Origin: Tritrichomonas foetus
Taxonomy: Eukaryota > Parabasalia > Tritrichomonadida > Tritrichomonadidae
Reading direction: 5' to 3'
Assembly (NCBI GenBank): GCA_001839685.1
Contig: MLAK01000545.1
Coordinates: forward strand, 36,206 to 100,205
DNA length: 64,000 nt
Shown here piece by piece: positions 1 through 8,808 of the stretch. The position numbers and the translations under genes are program-made. Below the pieces are notes generated by a model, which worked only from the letters and a program-made list of their open reading frames with translations, was not told the DNA's origin and made no database searches. How positions within the stretch are numbered: position 1 is the first letter of the stretch; each line of letters begins with the position of its first letter.

Positions 1-168
1 TTTAATTAATGGATAAATTTATTCAATAAATGGAAATTTAAAACCGTAAATCAACATTGAATTAAAACGAGCTATTTAAAATTTGGACATCAACAATTGA
101 TTCATGGAAGATAGTTATTTTGTTTATAGATTTTTTATAAACTATAGAAAAAAGTCATTTTATTTTTT

Positions 169-300
169 GGACAAATTCATATTTCCTTTAGACAAATATT
201 TTAGTTTTTGGACATTTTTGAATGTCTATCGGACAAATATGATATTTTCTGGACAAATTCACATATCTATTAGACAAATATTATAGTTTTTGGACACTTT
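169..300. repeat. Imperfect 82-bp direct repeat (GGACAAATTC units)
   Basis: Bases 169-217 recur at 251-299 with an exact offset of 82 and no indels. The matching blocks are GGACAAATTC (169 and 251), GACAAATA (191 and 273) and GTTTTTGGAC (204 and 286). A further GGACAAATAT sits between them at 231. The array ends about 260 bases before the EF-hand/WD40 gene. It could be a degenerate minisatellite; the function is unknown. Confidence 0.75.
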
Positions 301-539
301 GAATTCTCGCTTGGATTAATGTAAAACTCAAAATGGAAATGATGTAAAGCAATCAATTAATTTATTTTAGAAAGTGGACAAAAATAAATAAAATCTGGAT
401 CGACTGTAACAAATTGGGTAAAATAAACGAACACCAAGATAATCCTCAAAAATTGTAACGATAGCTTCAATAACTCTTTTCAATTTCCACCAGAGCGATC
501 AATGAGCATTGAAAAATGTGTAATACCAAATTTCCATTC

Positions 540-544
540 TCATA
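540..544 (+). promoter_or_regulatory. Candidate initiator (TCATA)
   Basis: TCATA fits the trichomonad Inr consensus TCA(+1)YW, placing the start site at 542, 20 bases before the ATG at 562. It directly follows a CCATTCT sequence. Inferred by motif match and position only. Confidence 0.4.
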
Positions 545-561
545 AAAAGTGAGATGTATTA

Positions 562-3500
562 ATGTTCATCATAGAAAAAATTCACAATTATCATTCAAAA
601 AATTGTATGATAATTATTTTCAATGCATTATACAGAAATAAATCGAAATTGAAACAAAACTTAGAAATGCAAAGTTCTATTATTTCTGCTCGATCCAGTC
701 TCACATCGATTGCTTCTCGAGATTCTTTTAGTAACCCATCAGAACCAAATGACGAAAATATAGAAAACGCAAATTCTCCTCAGCCCAACCAAAAAATTAA
801 ATATAATTCCAAAAAGTTTTTAATCGATTTACGGAAGGCTTTCGAAGATGCTGATGTAGAAGGGAAAGGTGGCCTCACTCTCGAACAGTGGATGAGTTCG
901 CCAATCAGGAATTATCTCCAAAATGGGAAAATGAGCGACGATCAATACGAAAAATATTTCAGACGAATTGATGCAAATTCAGATATGTTTTTGACTTGGA
1001 AAGAACTCGTTGTTTATTTAATTCATGAAATCACAACACGTGATTTGCACATTTCCAACGAAACAACCAGGTTTATCACAAAAGTGGATACAATCACTCC
1101 ACCACGTTCACAAATGCATAGAGACATGATTAAGCATGTTGTTACCATCAAAAGAACAGGCGAATACGCAACCTTAAGTGCAGATTCAATTCGGTTTTGG
1201 AAACCATTTGATCTGCAACTAAAACAAGCTATTCTAGAGCCTGGATACTTTGCAGATTTTATTATTTTAGAAAATCCTTTTATTATGATTGTTGCAACTA
1301 CCCAAAGACGGTTAGTTTTTTATGAACTTGATTATTTTACAATTTTGCCTGTTGAATTAAGTGCATCACCTTCAACGAAGATAATTAAAAGCATGAATAT
1401 GACACAAGCTCAAAACGCTTTAAAAACATTAGGATCACCAAATATGCCACTATTTAACGTTCCAACTTCTATTTGCGAGGCAGTTTTTGAAAACCAATCT
1501 GACAATCATATTGTTTATTTTTTTGTTGGTGATGACCAGGGAATAATAGAGGTATTTAAATTGTCTATTCCTTTTCGGCGAAAAGGAACAGACTTTACAG
1601 TTGAACGCTGCTCCAGAAAATCCATCCATGATGACTCTATTAACCAAATTTCACCAATAGATAACATGTATTGTTATGCTTCATGCGCATCAGATAATAC
1701 AGTCAAGTTTTGGCAATATGATGATGCAGTTTTTACTATATTACGTGTATTCACAGATACCATTCCAATCAGCGGATTTTTATTTTCAACAACGCAAAAA
1801 GTGCTCGTCACTTATGGTGCATCTCGTGATGCTTTTGTTTGGAGTATTTCCCCTCCCCGAAAAATGTTCAAATTAGGTGACCATTACAACCAAATTCAAG
1901 GCATCACCGATTTCATAACAACTAGTAAAGAGAAATATTTACTAACTATGACTAATAGAAAAGAGTTTCGAGTTTGGGATTCGGTCAATTATCGAGCCGT
2001 TCATGAGTGGTCTGATCCTACAAATCAACGCCCAGAGAATCATTATTCATGTGCTACTTTTGATTACGAAAGACATGCTCTAATTACATGTTCTTCATAT
2101 CCATCCAAATGGGCCGAAGATTTTACAACAAACGTTTCGCAATATGAAATGCTAACTCATAATTATAGCATTGTTGGTTGTTTTTATGCATCTGCATTTG
2201 ATCAAGTTTTAACTGTTGATGCAATTCAAACATTTAAGCTGTGGGACCAAGAAAAAGGTTGTCTTGAAACAGAACATAAAATTCCATGGGATCGTGGATA
2301 TTCACAAGTTTCATCATCATGCTTAGATAATTCTACACGGAGATTAGTTACTGCTACTTTTAAAGGTGATATAACTTTATATAACTTTAACAGTGGTCAA
2401 GAAATTACTCGATTTTCTACTGGCAATCAGTCACTAATTTCTTTAGTTTATTGTGCAACGATAAATCATCGTGATTGTTTAATTGTCTGTCGATGGGATA
2501 AAACAATTCTTGCTTATAATGAAACAACTACATGCAATTATGAATTATTTCGTTCTTTTAGTGGTCATAAAAGTGACATTACAGCAGTAACTAATTCTAT
2601 ATTCGGACTTGTTTCAGGTGGTGCCAATGGTGAAATTTTTGCCTGGTCAGCTGATACAACTATCCCATTATCTATTTCCAATCTAACAACACCTGAAACT
2701 TCAGTAGAAAGTATTATTTGTGAAGGACAATATGTCATAGTTGGTGATTCTAAGGGCTATATTTCCATTTTTACATTACCTAAACTAACTTTAATATCTG
2801 TTGAACAATCTCATGGAATTGCTCGACCATATTCATTAACATCAATGGCTCTTGATAAAGAGAATCATTATTTATATACTGCTGACACTTTTGGTTACAT
2901 TAAAAAATGGATTGTAAAGTTTGAAGAAACTTTAAAATTAGAACCAGTGAATATTTATCGATGTCATAATGATGAAATTCTATTTTTGCTTCTTATTAAA
3001 AATGGAAAAGTTATACTGACAACTAGTTCAGATCGAACTGTTCGTGTTTGGAGAACAGATGATTTTGGATATTATGGATTTCTTCATAATGAAAATCATT
3101 GGAATAGTCTCGATGATGATTCACAAATCCAACCATCTCCATGTGAAATTTATCAGCCACATTTTACCTCTCCTGAAACGACCAGAATCATGCCAGCTAG
3201 GAGTGCTTTCCGTAAGAAATCAAATAATCCTAATATATCTACAACTAATGTAAGTAATTCAAATGCGGTGGTTCTAAAAGATGAAGAAAAACCTGAAGAT
3301 CAATCTTTTGATTTCAATAAATTTAATGAAACAATGGATGATTTCATGTCTGACAAAAATGGAAGCAAGTTTATTCATTCACAAGCACTGGAAATTCTTC
3401 ATAGGCCAGATAATAACAACGTTTCATATGCATCGATAAGACCATCAATGCAGCTACAAACGACAATGAGGCCAATGGATATCATCAATCAATTCGATAG

Positions 3501-3663
3501 TCTGTATTCAACAATTTCAAATCAACCAGTATCACAGAGTACAACTAGATTTACTGGAATGCGGATAACTAAAATACCAAATAGATCATATAGAAAAGGC
3601 TCAAAAGGAGCTCATACTACGTTTGAAGGAAATAGATTACCATTAACTCTTCAACTTATGTAA
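562..3663 (+). CDS. EF-hand and WD40-repeat protein, probably axonemal
   Basis: A 1033-residue protein. An EF-hand pair lies at roughly residues 85-160; the second loop (DANSDMFLTWKE) has Asp at positions 1 and 5, Asn at 3 and Glu at 12, as in a Ca2+-binding loop, while the first is degenerate. Residues from about 190 to 830 hold many WD40-like blades with terminal FW, VW and KFW dipeptides. The last 200 residues are Ser/Asn-rich and look disordered. This order (EF-hands, then a double propeller) matches the WDR49/WDR64 class of ciliary proteins, which suits a flagellate, but the exact orthologue is not certain. The ATG at 562 is kept because a TCATA initiator lies 20 bases upstream; an in-frame ATG at 667 begins a more conventional N-terminus. 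The stop is within TAAATA, compatible with a trichomonad poly(A) signal. Confidence 0.8.
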   Translation: MFIIEKIHNYHSKNCMIIIFNALYRNKSKLKQNLEMQSSIISARSSLTSIASRDSFSNPSEPNDENIENANSPQPNQKIKYNSKKFLIDLRKAFEDADVEGKGGLTLEQWMSSPIRNYLQNGKMSDDQYEKYFRRIDANSDMFLTWKELVVYLIHEITTRDLHISNETTRFITKVDTITPPRSQMHRDMIKHVVTIKRTGEYATLSADSIRFWKPFDLQLKQAILEPGYFADFIILENPFIMIVATTQRRLVFYELDYFTILPVELSASPSTKIIKSMNMTQAQNALKTLGSPNMPLFNVPTSICEAVFENQSDNHIVYFFVGDDQGIIEVFKLSIPFRRKGTDFTVERCSRKSIHDDSINQISPIDNMYCYASCASDNTVKFWQYDDAVFTILRVFTDTIPISGFLFSTTQKVLVTYGASRDAFVWSISPPRKMFKLGDHYNQIQGITDFITTSKEKYLLTMTNRKEFRVWDSVNYRAVHEWSDPTNQRPENHYSCATFDYERHALITCSSYPSKWAEDFTTNVSQYEMLTHNYSIVGCFYASAFDQVLTVDAIQTFKLWDQEKGCLETEHKIPWDRGYSQVSSSCLDNSTRRLVTATFKGDITLYNFNSGQEITRFSTGNQSLISLVYCATINHRDCLIVCRWDKTILAYNETTTCNYELFRSFSGHKSDITAVTNSIFGLVSGGANGEIFAWSADTTIPLSISNLTTPETSVESIICEGQYVIVGDSKGYISIFTLPKLTLISVEQSHGIARPYSLTSMALDKENHYLYTADTFGYIKKWIVKFEETLKLEPVNIYRCHNDEILFLLLIKNGKVILTTSSDRTVRVWRTDDFGYYGFLHNENHWNSLDDDSQIQPSPCEIYQPHFTSPETTRIMPARSAFRKKSNNPNISTTNVSNSNAVVLKDEEKPEDQSFDFNKFNETMDDFMSDKNGSKFIHSQALEILHRPDNNNVSYASIRPSMQLQTTMRPMDIINQFDSLYSTISNQPVSQSTTRFTGMRITKIPNRSYRKGSKGAHTTFEGNRLPLTLQLM

Positions 3664-4508
3664 ATATTATGTCACCGTGTTATATATACTGCATTTTTTA
3701 TTTTTTCATTTTTTAATGTATTTTCGTTTATTTTGGGTTGACTTCAATTTTGAAAAAAAAAAGGAAAAAAAAAATTGATAAAAAGTGTCAATTTTATCGG
3801 AAAAAGAAAATTGAAATGTGTGCTTGATTTAAACTTGTGACCAAATGCATGATGATAGGAGTGGCGTGATGTTAGATTATGGCAATTCTATGAATAGTTC
3901 TTTGAAAAACTTCCAACTTTTTATATAAATTCTAAAGAGTTAGCTTGTAATTCATAAAGAAAATTAACCTTATTGCAGGCCAATTTCATTCTATTTAATT
4001 ATTAATAATTTTTTTGATACAATTATATTCAAAAAATAAATATTATTTGAGTTACTCGTTATTCCGAAAAAGTTCACATATTGACTTTTCAGTTCATATT
4101 TGTTTTAATGATTCAGCTTTTTCTTATTATTCAAACTTTTTCATAATATTTTTGAAATGAAATGTTTTATCATCGATTTTTGAATACAAAAGTTTAACTT
4201 TTTAAAATGTCCTTAAACTTTTTCATATATATTCAATTCTCCGTAGTGAAATATAATTTGAAAACATTGCCCTTATTTGAATAACTCAGCAATTTTTTTT
4301 TTTCAAAAGAAATGAAACTTTTGAGACTGAGCTGTTTTATTATTTTTCAGATGTTTCCTCATATTTTTGAATATTTAATTACATTCATCATTCAAATATG
4401 CTACCAATGAATTTGTTTTTTATCAGAATTTTATATAATATTTTGAGATGTTTCATTTCATTTATATTTGGCCTTATATTTAACCTTTGGTAAGTAGATT
4501 CGAATCAG
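3664..4508. other. Intergenic, AT-rich, no gene seen
   Basis: No open frame of note. The sequence is rich in TTTTTCAT and TTCAAA words and contains the nonamer GAAAAAGTT at 4066 and its complement AACTTTTTC at 4134 and 4216, words that recur in other gaps here. A palindromic ATTCGAAT lies just before the next ATG but does not form part of a tRNA T-arm. Confidence 0.5.
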
Positions 4509-5252
4509 ATGCAAAATCAAACCAATTTCTCACTCTCGACAATTTTAGTTACGCCAATGGAGCCAAGTGGTGTTCCTGACCAACGAATCTGCATCACTCG
4601 CCGTGTTCGTCGTGTCACGGCGCCAAGTTTTTCAAACCAAGTTCAGATTAGCGAAGTCACCCCGCCAGTCGAGCCACTCCAATTGACGTCAAACCGCTCG
4701 CTTTCTTTGTCAACGCCAATGCTTGTTCCGATTCGCTCGAATCGCGAATTAACATTTGAAGAAGCCTGTAGTGATCCAAACTTCACAGTGGCACCTCTAC
4801 ATGCTGGGTTTATTCCTCGCAATGCTTGGGGGAACCAGCCTATTGCTTTTGGCCTTCTCGTTGCCACTTTTTTCCGAAAACGAAATTCCATGCATTGCAA
4901 ATTCCCATTCAAATTATACAACTCGCTCCGCCTGACTCTCACCTGTCCAGCGTTCTTCAAATATATCGGGACCAGATGGATCACAGAGACTGTTTTTATT
5001 GTCGATAAAATTATATTCGCGAAATTACTCGGAGTGAGGTCCATCGATGGAAGCTTCTTCCACCAACAGGGCAATTTCCCCTCGCACGGATTTGAAGAGC
5101 TTCAGTTCATTCAAGCACAAAAAATTGCGCGCGAACAAGGAATTGGCGATTTTGATCCAACAAACATTCGCTTCCTCAGACACGCATCCGGGCGCTTTAA
5201 CATCAACAGCACTGAAGCTGATATCTTTCAATTGAAATGGACCAAAGCCTAA
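4509..5252 (+). CDS. Probable IBD-domain (IBP39-like) initiator-binding protein
   Basis: A 247-residue protein with a Ser/Pro/Arg-rich N-terminus (1-100) and a compact conserved-looking domain at about 115-205. The domain contains KFPFKLYNSL, a W-rich helix, a VDKIIFAKLLGV segment and the block SFFHQQGNFPSHGF (182-195). From memory this pattern matches the trichomonad winged-helix initiator-binding domain (IBD) of IBP39, which recognises the TCAYW initiator for RNA polymerase II. I could not align it, so the family call is moderate. It is clearly more GC-rich than the flanking gaps. A 143-codon open frame on the opposite strand (4643-5074) is a by-product of this composition. ATG 4509 is used; an in-frame ATG at 4557 would remove 16 residues. 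Confidence 0.6.
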   Translation: MQNQTNFSLSTILVTPMEPSGVPDQRICITRRVRRVTAPSFSNQVQISEVTPPVEPLQLTSNRSLSLSTPMLVPIRSNRELTFEEACSDPNFTVAPLHAGFIPRNAWGNQPIAFGLLVATFFRKRNSMHCKFPFKLYNSLRLTLTCPAFFKYIGTRWITETVFIVDKIIFAKLLGVRSIDGSFFHQQGNFPSHGFEELQFIQAQKIAREQGIGDFDPTNIRFLRHASGRFNINSTEADIFQLKWTKA

Positions 5253-5667
5253 TTTGACAATCATCTCCATCATTTTTAATTCATCATCAAACTTTGGGTG
5301 TTATGAAATAATAGGATTTATTTTTATAAAAAGCCGATTTTCTATTCCTTTCCCTCTCTTTTTTTGACATTTACTTAATCAACTTCAAAAAAACTAAAAA
5401 AAGTTCATTTTTGGAAATTTGATGCTTGTGTGATTGAATAGCGGTATCAAAATAAAGCGAAACTTGAAGATGCCAATATTATCAATCTAATTCAATTTCA
5501 TTTTATATTCAAGTAGAAGTAAAAGAAAGAATTTTATAACAAGAATCATATGATATGCATTTTACACAACTCAGCTTCGATTAAAATAATAAAACGATGA
5601 AAACTTTGCTGTTAAATGAAAAGAATGAAATAAAAAAAAAGTGATTCGAAAATAAACCTTTAAATAA
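5253..5667. other. Intergenic between convergent genes
   Basis: A 415-base gap between the 3' ends of the IBD gene (plus) and the LRR gene (minus). It holds T-rich stretches and no open frame, and presumably contains both 3' processing sites. Confidence 0.5.
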
Positions 5668-6705
5668 TTATTCTTCAGGCTCCTCCGATGCATCAACATT
5701 AAAGGAATCATCATTATTACTAATTTCAACAGGTTGTGCAGCTTTTACAGGTGTTGACCTCATTGATATTCTTAAAGTTGGTTTTGGATGTAGAGGCATT
5801 TCTATTTCTGGAAGGGGCTTCTGTTCAAAGTTCAATTGTGGTGAGAGTGTGAAAGGATCTATGACACCACCTGGTTTCCTCACAATTTTCCTCATACCGA
5901 ATGTTGGTTCTTGGTTATAGTTATTTGCACGTTTGGCTTGTAGTTCGACATAATTTTCTTCTCTCGCCTCTTTCTTCTTTAATGCATTTGACCAATCTGT
6001 TGAGAGTTTTTTCATTGTCATTTCAGCTCGTTGATGTGCTTGATCGACATTGTCATCATCTGTACTGGCATTTTCATCTTCAAAAACATTATATTCGGAA
6101 TGATGATCATTTTCATCATCTTGATATTCTTGATTTTCATCATCAAATTGAATTTCATCATTCGGGTTTTCATTTTCACTTTTCTTGGATGGAAGCTTAA
6201 CGGAAATTCTAGCTCTTGTCTTATAATGAATAAATCTGACAGGATTTGTACTAGTCATAACCCATCCTTGTCTGAAATAAGGAAGAAGCAAATCACGATA
6301 TTCAAGAGCGAATCGAACCTTTTCATGTGACAATTCTTCTCCGTTAACAAATTGAAGTTGTGGACCAAATACGATAGCGCACATCAAATCGAGTTTCTTA
6401 TAAAATCCAAGTGGTGAATGCTTTAATGAAATTCTTTCAAGTGATGGCAATTCTGGCGCTTCAAAGAAAGATGACATCTTTGTATTATCGAGATATAAAT
6501 CTGTTAAATTTGGACATGAAATCATGCCTTTGAAATTTTCCAATGGATTACCGTCGAAAGAAAACAAGGTGCAATGCTGGAACTTCGAGAGATTGGGGAA
6601 TGTAGTGAGCTTTCTTCCACGAAATGATTTGGTTTTTCCAGAATTTGCTGGTCTTCCTGCTTTCATGAAGAATAAAATTTGCTTAACGTATGAATTTTCA
6701 CGCAT
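5668..6705 (-). CDS. Leucine-rich repeat protein with acidic tail
   Basis: A 345-residue protein. Residues about 30-115 contain three or four LRR-type repeats (NLSKFQHCTLFSFDGNPL, CPNLTDLYLDNTKM, LPSLERISLKHSPL), followed by an LRR-cap-like segment around LQFVNGEEL. A strongly acidic Asp/Glu/Asn stretch follows at about 175-225. The C-terminal 120 residues are charged, then Pro-rich. It resembles short SDS22/U2A'-type LRR proteins in its N-terminal half but is not a clear U2A' orthologue. A second in-frame ATG (6666) begins MKAGRPANSG and may be the true start, since residues 1-13 are hydrophobic and poorly conserved in appearance. The function is unknown, with protein-protein interaction likely. 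Confidence 0.7.
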   Translation of the reverse strand: MRENSYVKQILFFMKAGRPANSGKTKSFRGRKLTTFPNLSKFQHCTLFSFDGNPLENFKGMISCPNLTDLYLDNTKMSSFFEAPELPSLERISLKHSPLGFYKKLDLMCAIVFGPQLQFVNGEELSHEKVRFALEYRDLLLPYFRQGWVMTSTNPVRFIHYKTRARISVKLPSKKSENENPNDEIQFDDENQEYQDDENDHHSEYNVFEDENASTDDDNVDQAHQRAEMTMKKLSTDWSNALKKKEAREENYVELQAKRANNYNQEPTFGMRKIVRKPGGVIDPFTLSPQLNFEQKPLPEIEMPLHPKPTLRISMRSTPVKAAQPVEISNNDDSFNVDASEEPEE

Positions 6706-6874
6706 TCAAATTTTTGAATATGCAATTTTTTCTTTGAAATTTGATCACAACGACAAATATAATTAACTCAGGATATCTTCAATACCCGGAAAAATATGAT
6801 GCATATCATGATCCAGAATAATTCAAAAATAAAATGATATAATTAATCATGATTAAAACATAACATAAAATTTA

Positions 6875-8566
6875 TTATTCATTAACAGATATATTAGCTG
6901 AGTACAATGGAACCAAACGTGATGGATCAAGTGTCATTATGGCTTCTTCTCCTTGGTACCTAAAACGCAATGAGTCAAATGACTGATTCATTGACTTCAT
7001 TTCGCTAAGGTTAGGTAACGTTGTATGCTCACAATAATTCGTTGCTTGATTACCTTGATCATATACGCATATTAATATTTGAGCGGAACCTGCTTGACCA
7101 AGGGCTTTCTGAACATATTTGAAATGATCTGCAACTAATATTGGTTCATTCACACCATTCATCAGATAATTCTGTGATTCATTTGTAACAACAACAACAA
7201 GATGAATGTTATGCATTGTTCTTTCATTTTCAATAACACGATAGAAAAAGAGACTCTTTGCTAAGTTTTCAACACGAACACGTTTGTTTAATGAAGTAAC
7301 AATCCATGATTCAACTAATTGATGTTCATCTGAGTTTTCAGTAATGAGTGAAGAGTCTGGTGGATAAAGTGGAACACGCGCCATCATTAAAATAGCATTT
7401 TCACATTTATTGCATCCTTTCTTTTTCTTTGGTTTTCTTTCTACAGCAACAGGTAATCTCATTTGCATATCATTATAATATTCTTGTTGTTCTTGCTGCT
7501 TCTTTGCATCTAAAGGAACCCAAAATGTACAGCCTTCATAAGATCCTTGTAAATCTAAATATTGCTGGTATCGATTAACGGCTTTAGTTGTTTTGGCTCT
7601 TTTAGAGCCACTCGATATGTTTTGATTCTGTGCTTGCATATTAGATTGTTGTGCAGCTTGTTCTCGCATGATTTTATTATGATCAAGAAGCTGTGCAATA
7701 ATAACATCGATGTCCGATTCATTAAAACTTTCTGCAGAATGATAGTTCAATTGATCAAGACCAAGAGTATTACGTAAGAGTGCATTTTCTGCCATTAATT
7801 GTCCAGCAAGATGAACTTTATTCGGATCTGCTGGACGATTAAATTGTTGTTCATTATTTGATGCATTATGATTCATTCTTTGCTTATTTTGTTGATGATG
7901 ACCTTTTCTTTGTTGTTGTTGTTGTTGAAACTGCTGCTGCTGCTGTTGTTGTTGTGATTGCTGTTGATGACGAGAACTCCTATGCTTATGCCTATTGTCC
8001 TTTTGTTGCATTTCTTCATATTCTTGTTGTGGATGATTTCTTTCGTGATGATGACTACGTTTTTGTTTTGATTTTGCTTTTTCCAATTCTTGTGCTAATC
8101 TTTGGTTTTCCATTTGAAGTTCGTTTAAAGCTGCAGCATAGTCATTCTGATGAGAGTTTTTCACTTGATTCAACTCCTTTTTGAGAGATTGATTTCGAGA
8201 AATTTCATCATTTAACTCATCCGAAACAGTTTGATTTGTACTTCCGAATTTTTTACTTAATCCTGAATTTTCTTTTTCTATTTTTTTCTTAAAGACTTCA
8301 AGCTGGTCAACAGTGTATTGATGGAGGTCATCTTGAAAGTCGTTTTCTGACATATTAAGCTGGGCCCTCATTTTGTTTTGAGTTATTATTAACTGTTCAA
8401 TTGAATCGATGAGAGATTCTTTTTGTAGATATAATTTTTCGGCTTTCAAATCTGAGTTTTTCTGTTGGAGCATGTTTACTAGCTCGTCAGCATCTTTTGT
8501 ATTTGATATTGATTGTTGACTCACATTTATAGCATTCGGCTCGTTTTCATTTTGGGAAGAATTCAT
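6875..8566 (-). CDS. Gln-rich coiled-coil protein with conserved C-terminal domain
   Basis: A 563-residue protein I do not recognise. Residues about 25-165 are coiled-coil heptads; 165-240 is a His/Gln/Arg low-complexity tract with a run of consecutive Gln, encoded by CAA/CAG repeats near 7910-7965; 255-330 is helical. The C-terminal 170 residues look globular, starting with a basic KKKKGCNKC motif whose Cys-X2-Cys might bind metal, then alternating hydrophobic strands (IHLVVVVTNES, ILICVYDQGN). The gap to the next gene upstream is only 242 bases. The poly-Gln tract is a likely site of length variation. A structural or regulatory role is possible, but none is shown by the sequence. Confidence 0.7.
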   Translation of the reverse strand: MNSSQNENEPNAINVSQQSISNTKDADELVNMLQQKNSDLKAEKLYLQKESLIDSIEQLIITQNKMRAQLNMSENDFQDDLHQYTVDQLEVFKKKIEKENSGLSKKFGSTNQTVSDELNDEISRNQSLKKELNQVKNSHQNDYAAALNELQMENQRLAQELEKAKSKQKRSHHHERNHPQQEYEEMQQKDNRHKHRSSRHQQQSQQQQQQQQFQQQQQQRKGHHQQNKQRMNHNASNNEQQFNRPADPNKVHLAGQLMAENALLRNTLGLDQLNYHSAESFNESDIDVIIAQLLDHNKIMREQAAQQSNMQAQNQNISSGSKRAKTTKAVNRYQQYLDLQGSYEGCTFWVPLDAKKQQEQQEYYNDMQMRLPVAVERKPKKKKGCNKCENAILMMARVPLYPPDSSLITENSDEHQLVESWIVTSLNKRVRVENLAKSLFFYRVIENERTMHNIHLVVVVTNESQNYLMNGVNEPILVADHFKYVQKALGQAGSAQILICVYDQGNQATNYCEHTTLPNLSEMKSMNQSFDSLRFRYQGEEAIMTLDPSRLVPLYSANISVNE

Positions 8567-8808
8567 TCCATTATTTTTTAAACGTCTTTGACGATACGAA
8601 AATTATATTAGAATACAAAAATTTCACAAAAAGTTTTACTGAAAAAGTTATATGTTCTTGAATTTTAAATTGAAAAATACATGAAACCATATTTAACATC
8701 AATATGTAGAAACAATATGATAATGTTGATGGGCATAGAATGGAAAAAAGATTATCTAAAATGAGAAAATCTAATAAATAAAAAATTTTATAAAATCAAA
8801 CACGAAAA

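Larger units (their letters stand above)
1..561. other. Intergenic region with GGACAAA-rich repeats
   Basis: No credible gene is seen; a 60-codon frame at 104-286 lies inside the repeated segment and has low-complexity content. The segment carries the 82-bp direct repeat listed separately and scattered GGACA words, for example near 82 and 374. The last 30 bases contain a CCATTCT-TCATA sequence just before the first gene, which may be its promoter. Confidence 0.6.

Noticed and set aside
4490..4510. TTCGAATC word suggesting a tRNA T-arm
   Set aside because: It is a simple ATTCGAAT palindrome with no flanking stems or upstream tRNA-like arms.
4643..5074. 143-codon open frame antisense to the IBD-like gene
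   Set aside because: It overlaps a conserved-looking gene on the other strand and has no motif; the higher GC of the sense gene explains the lack of stops.
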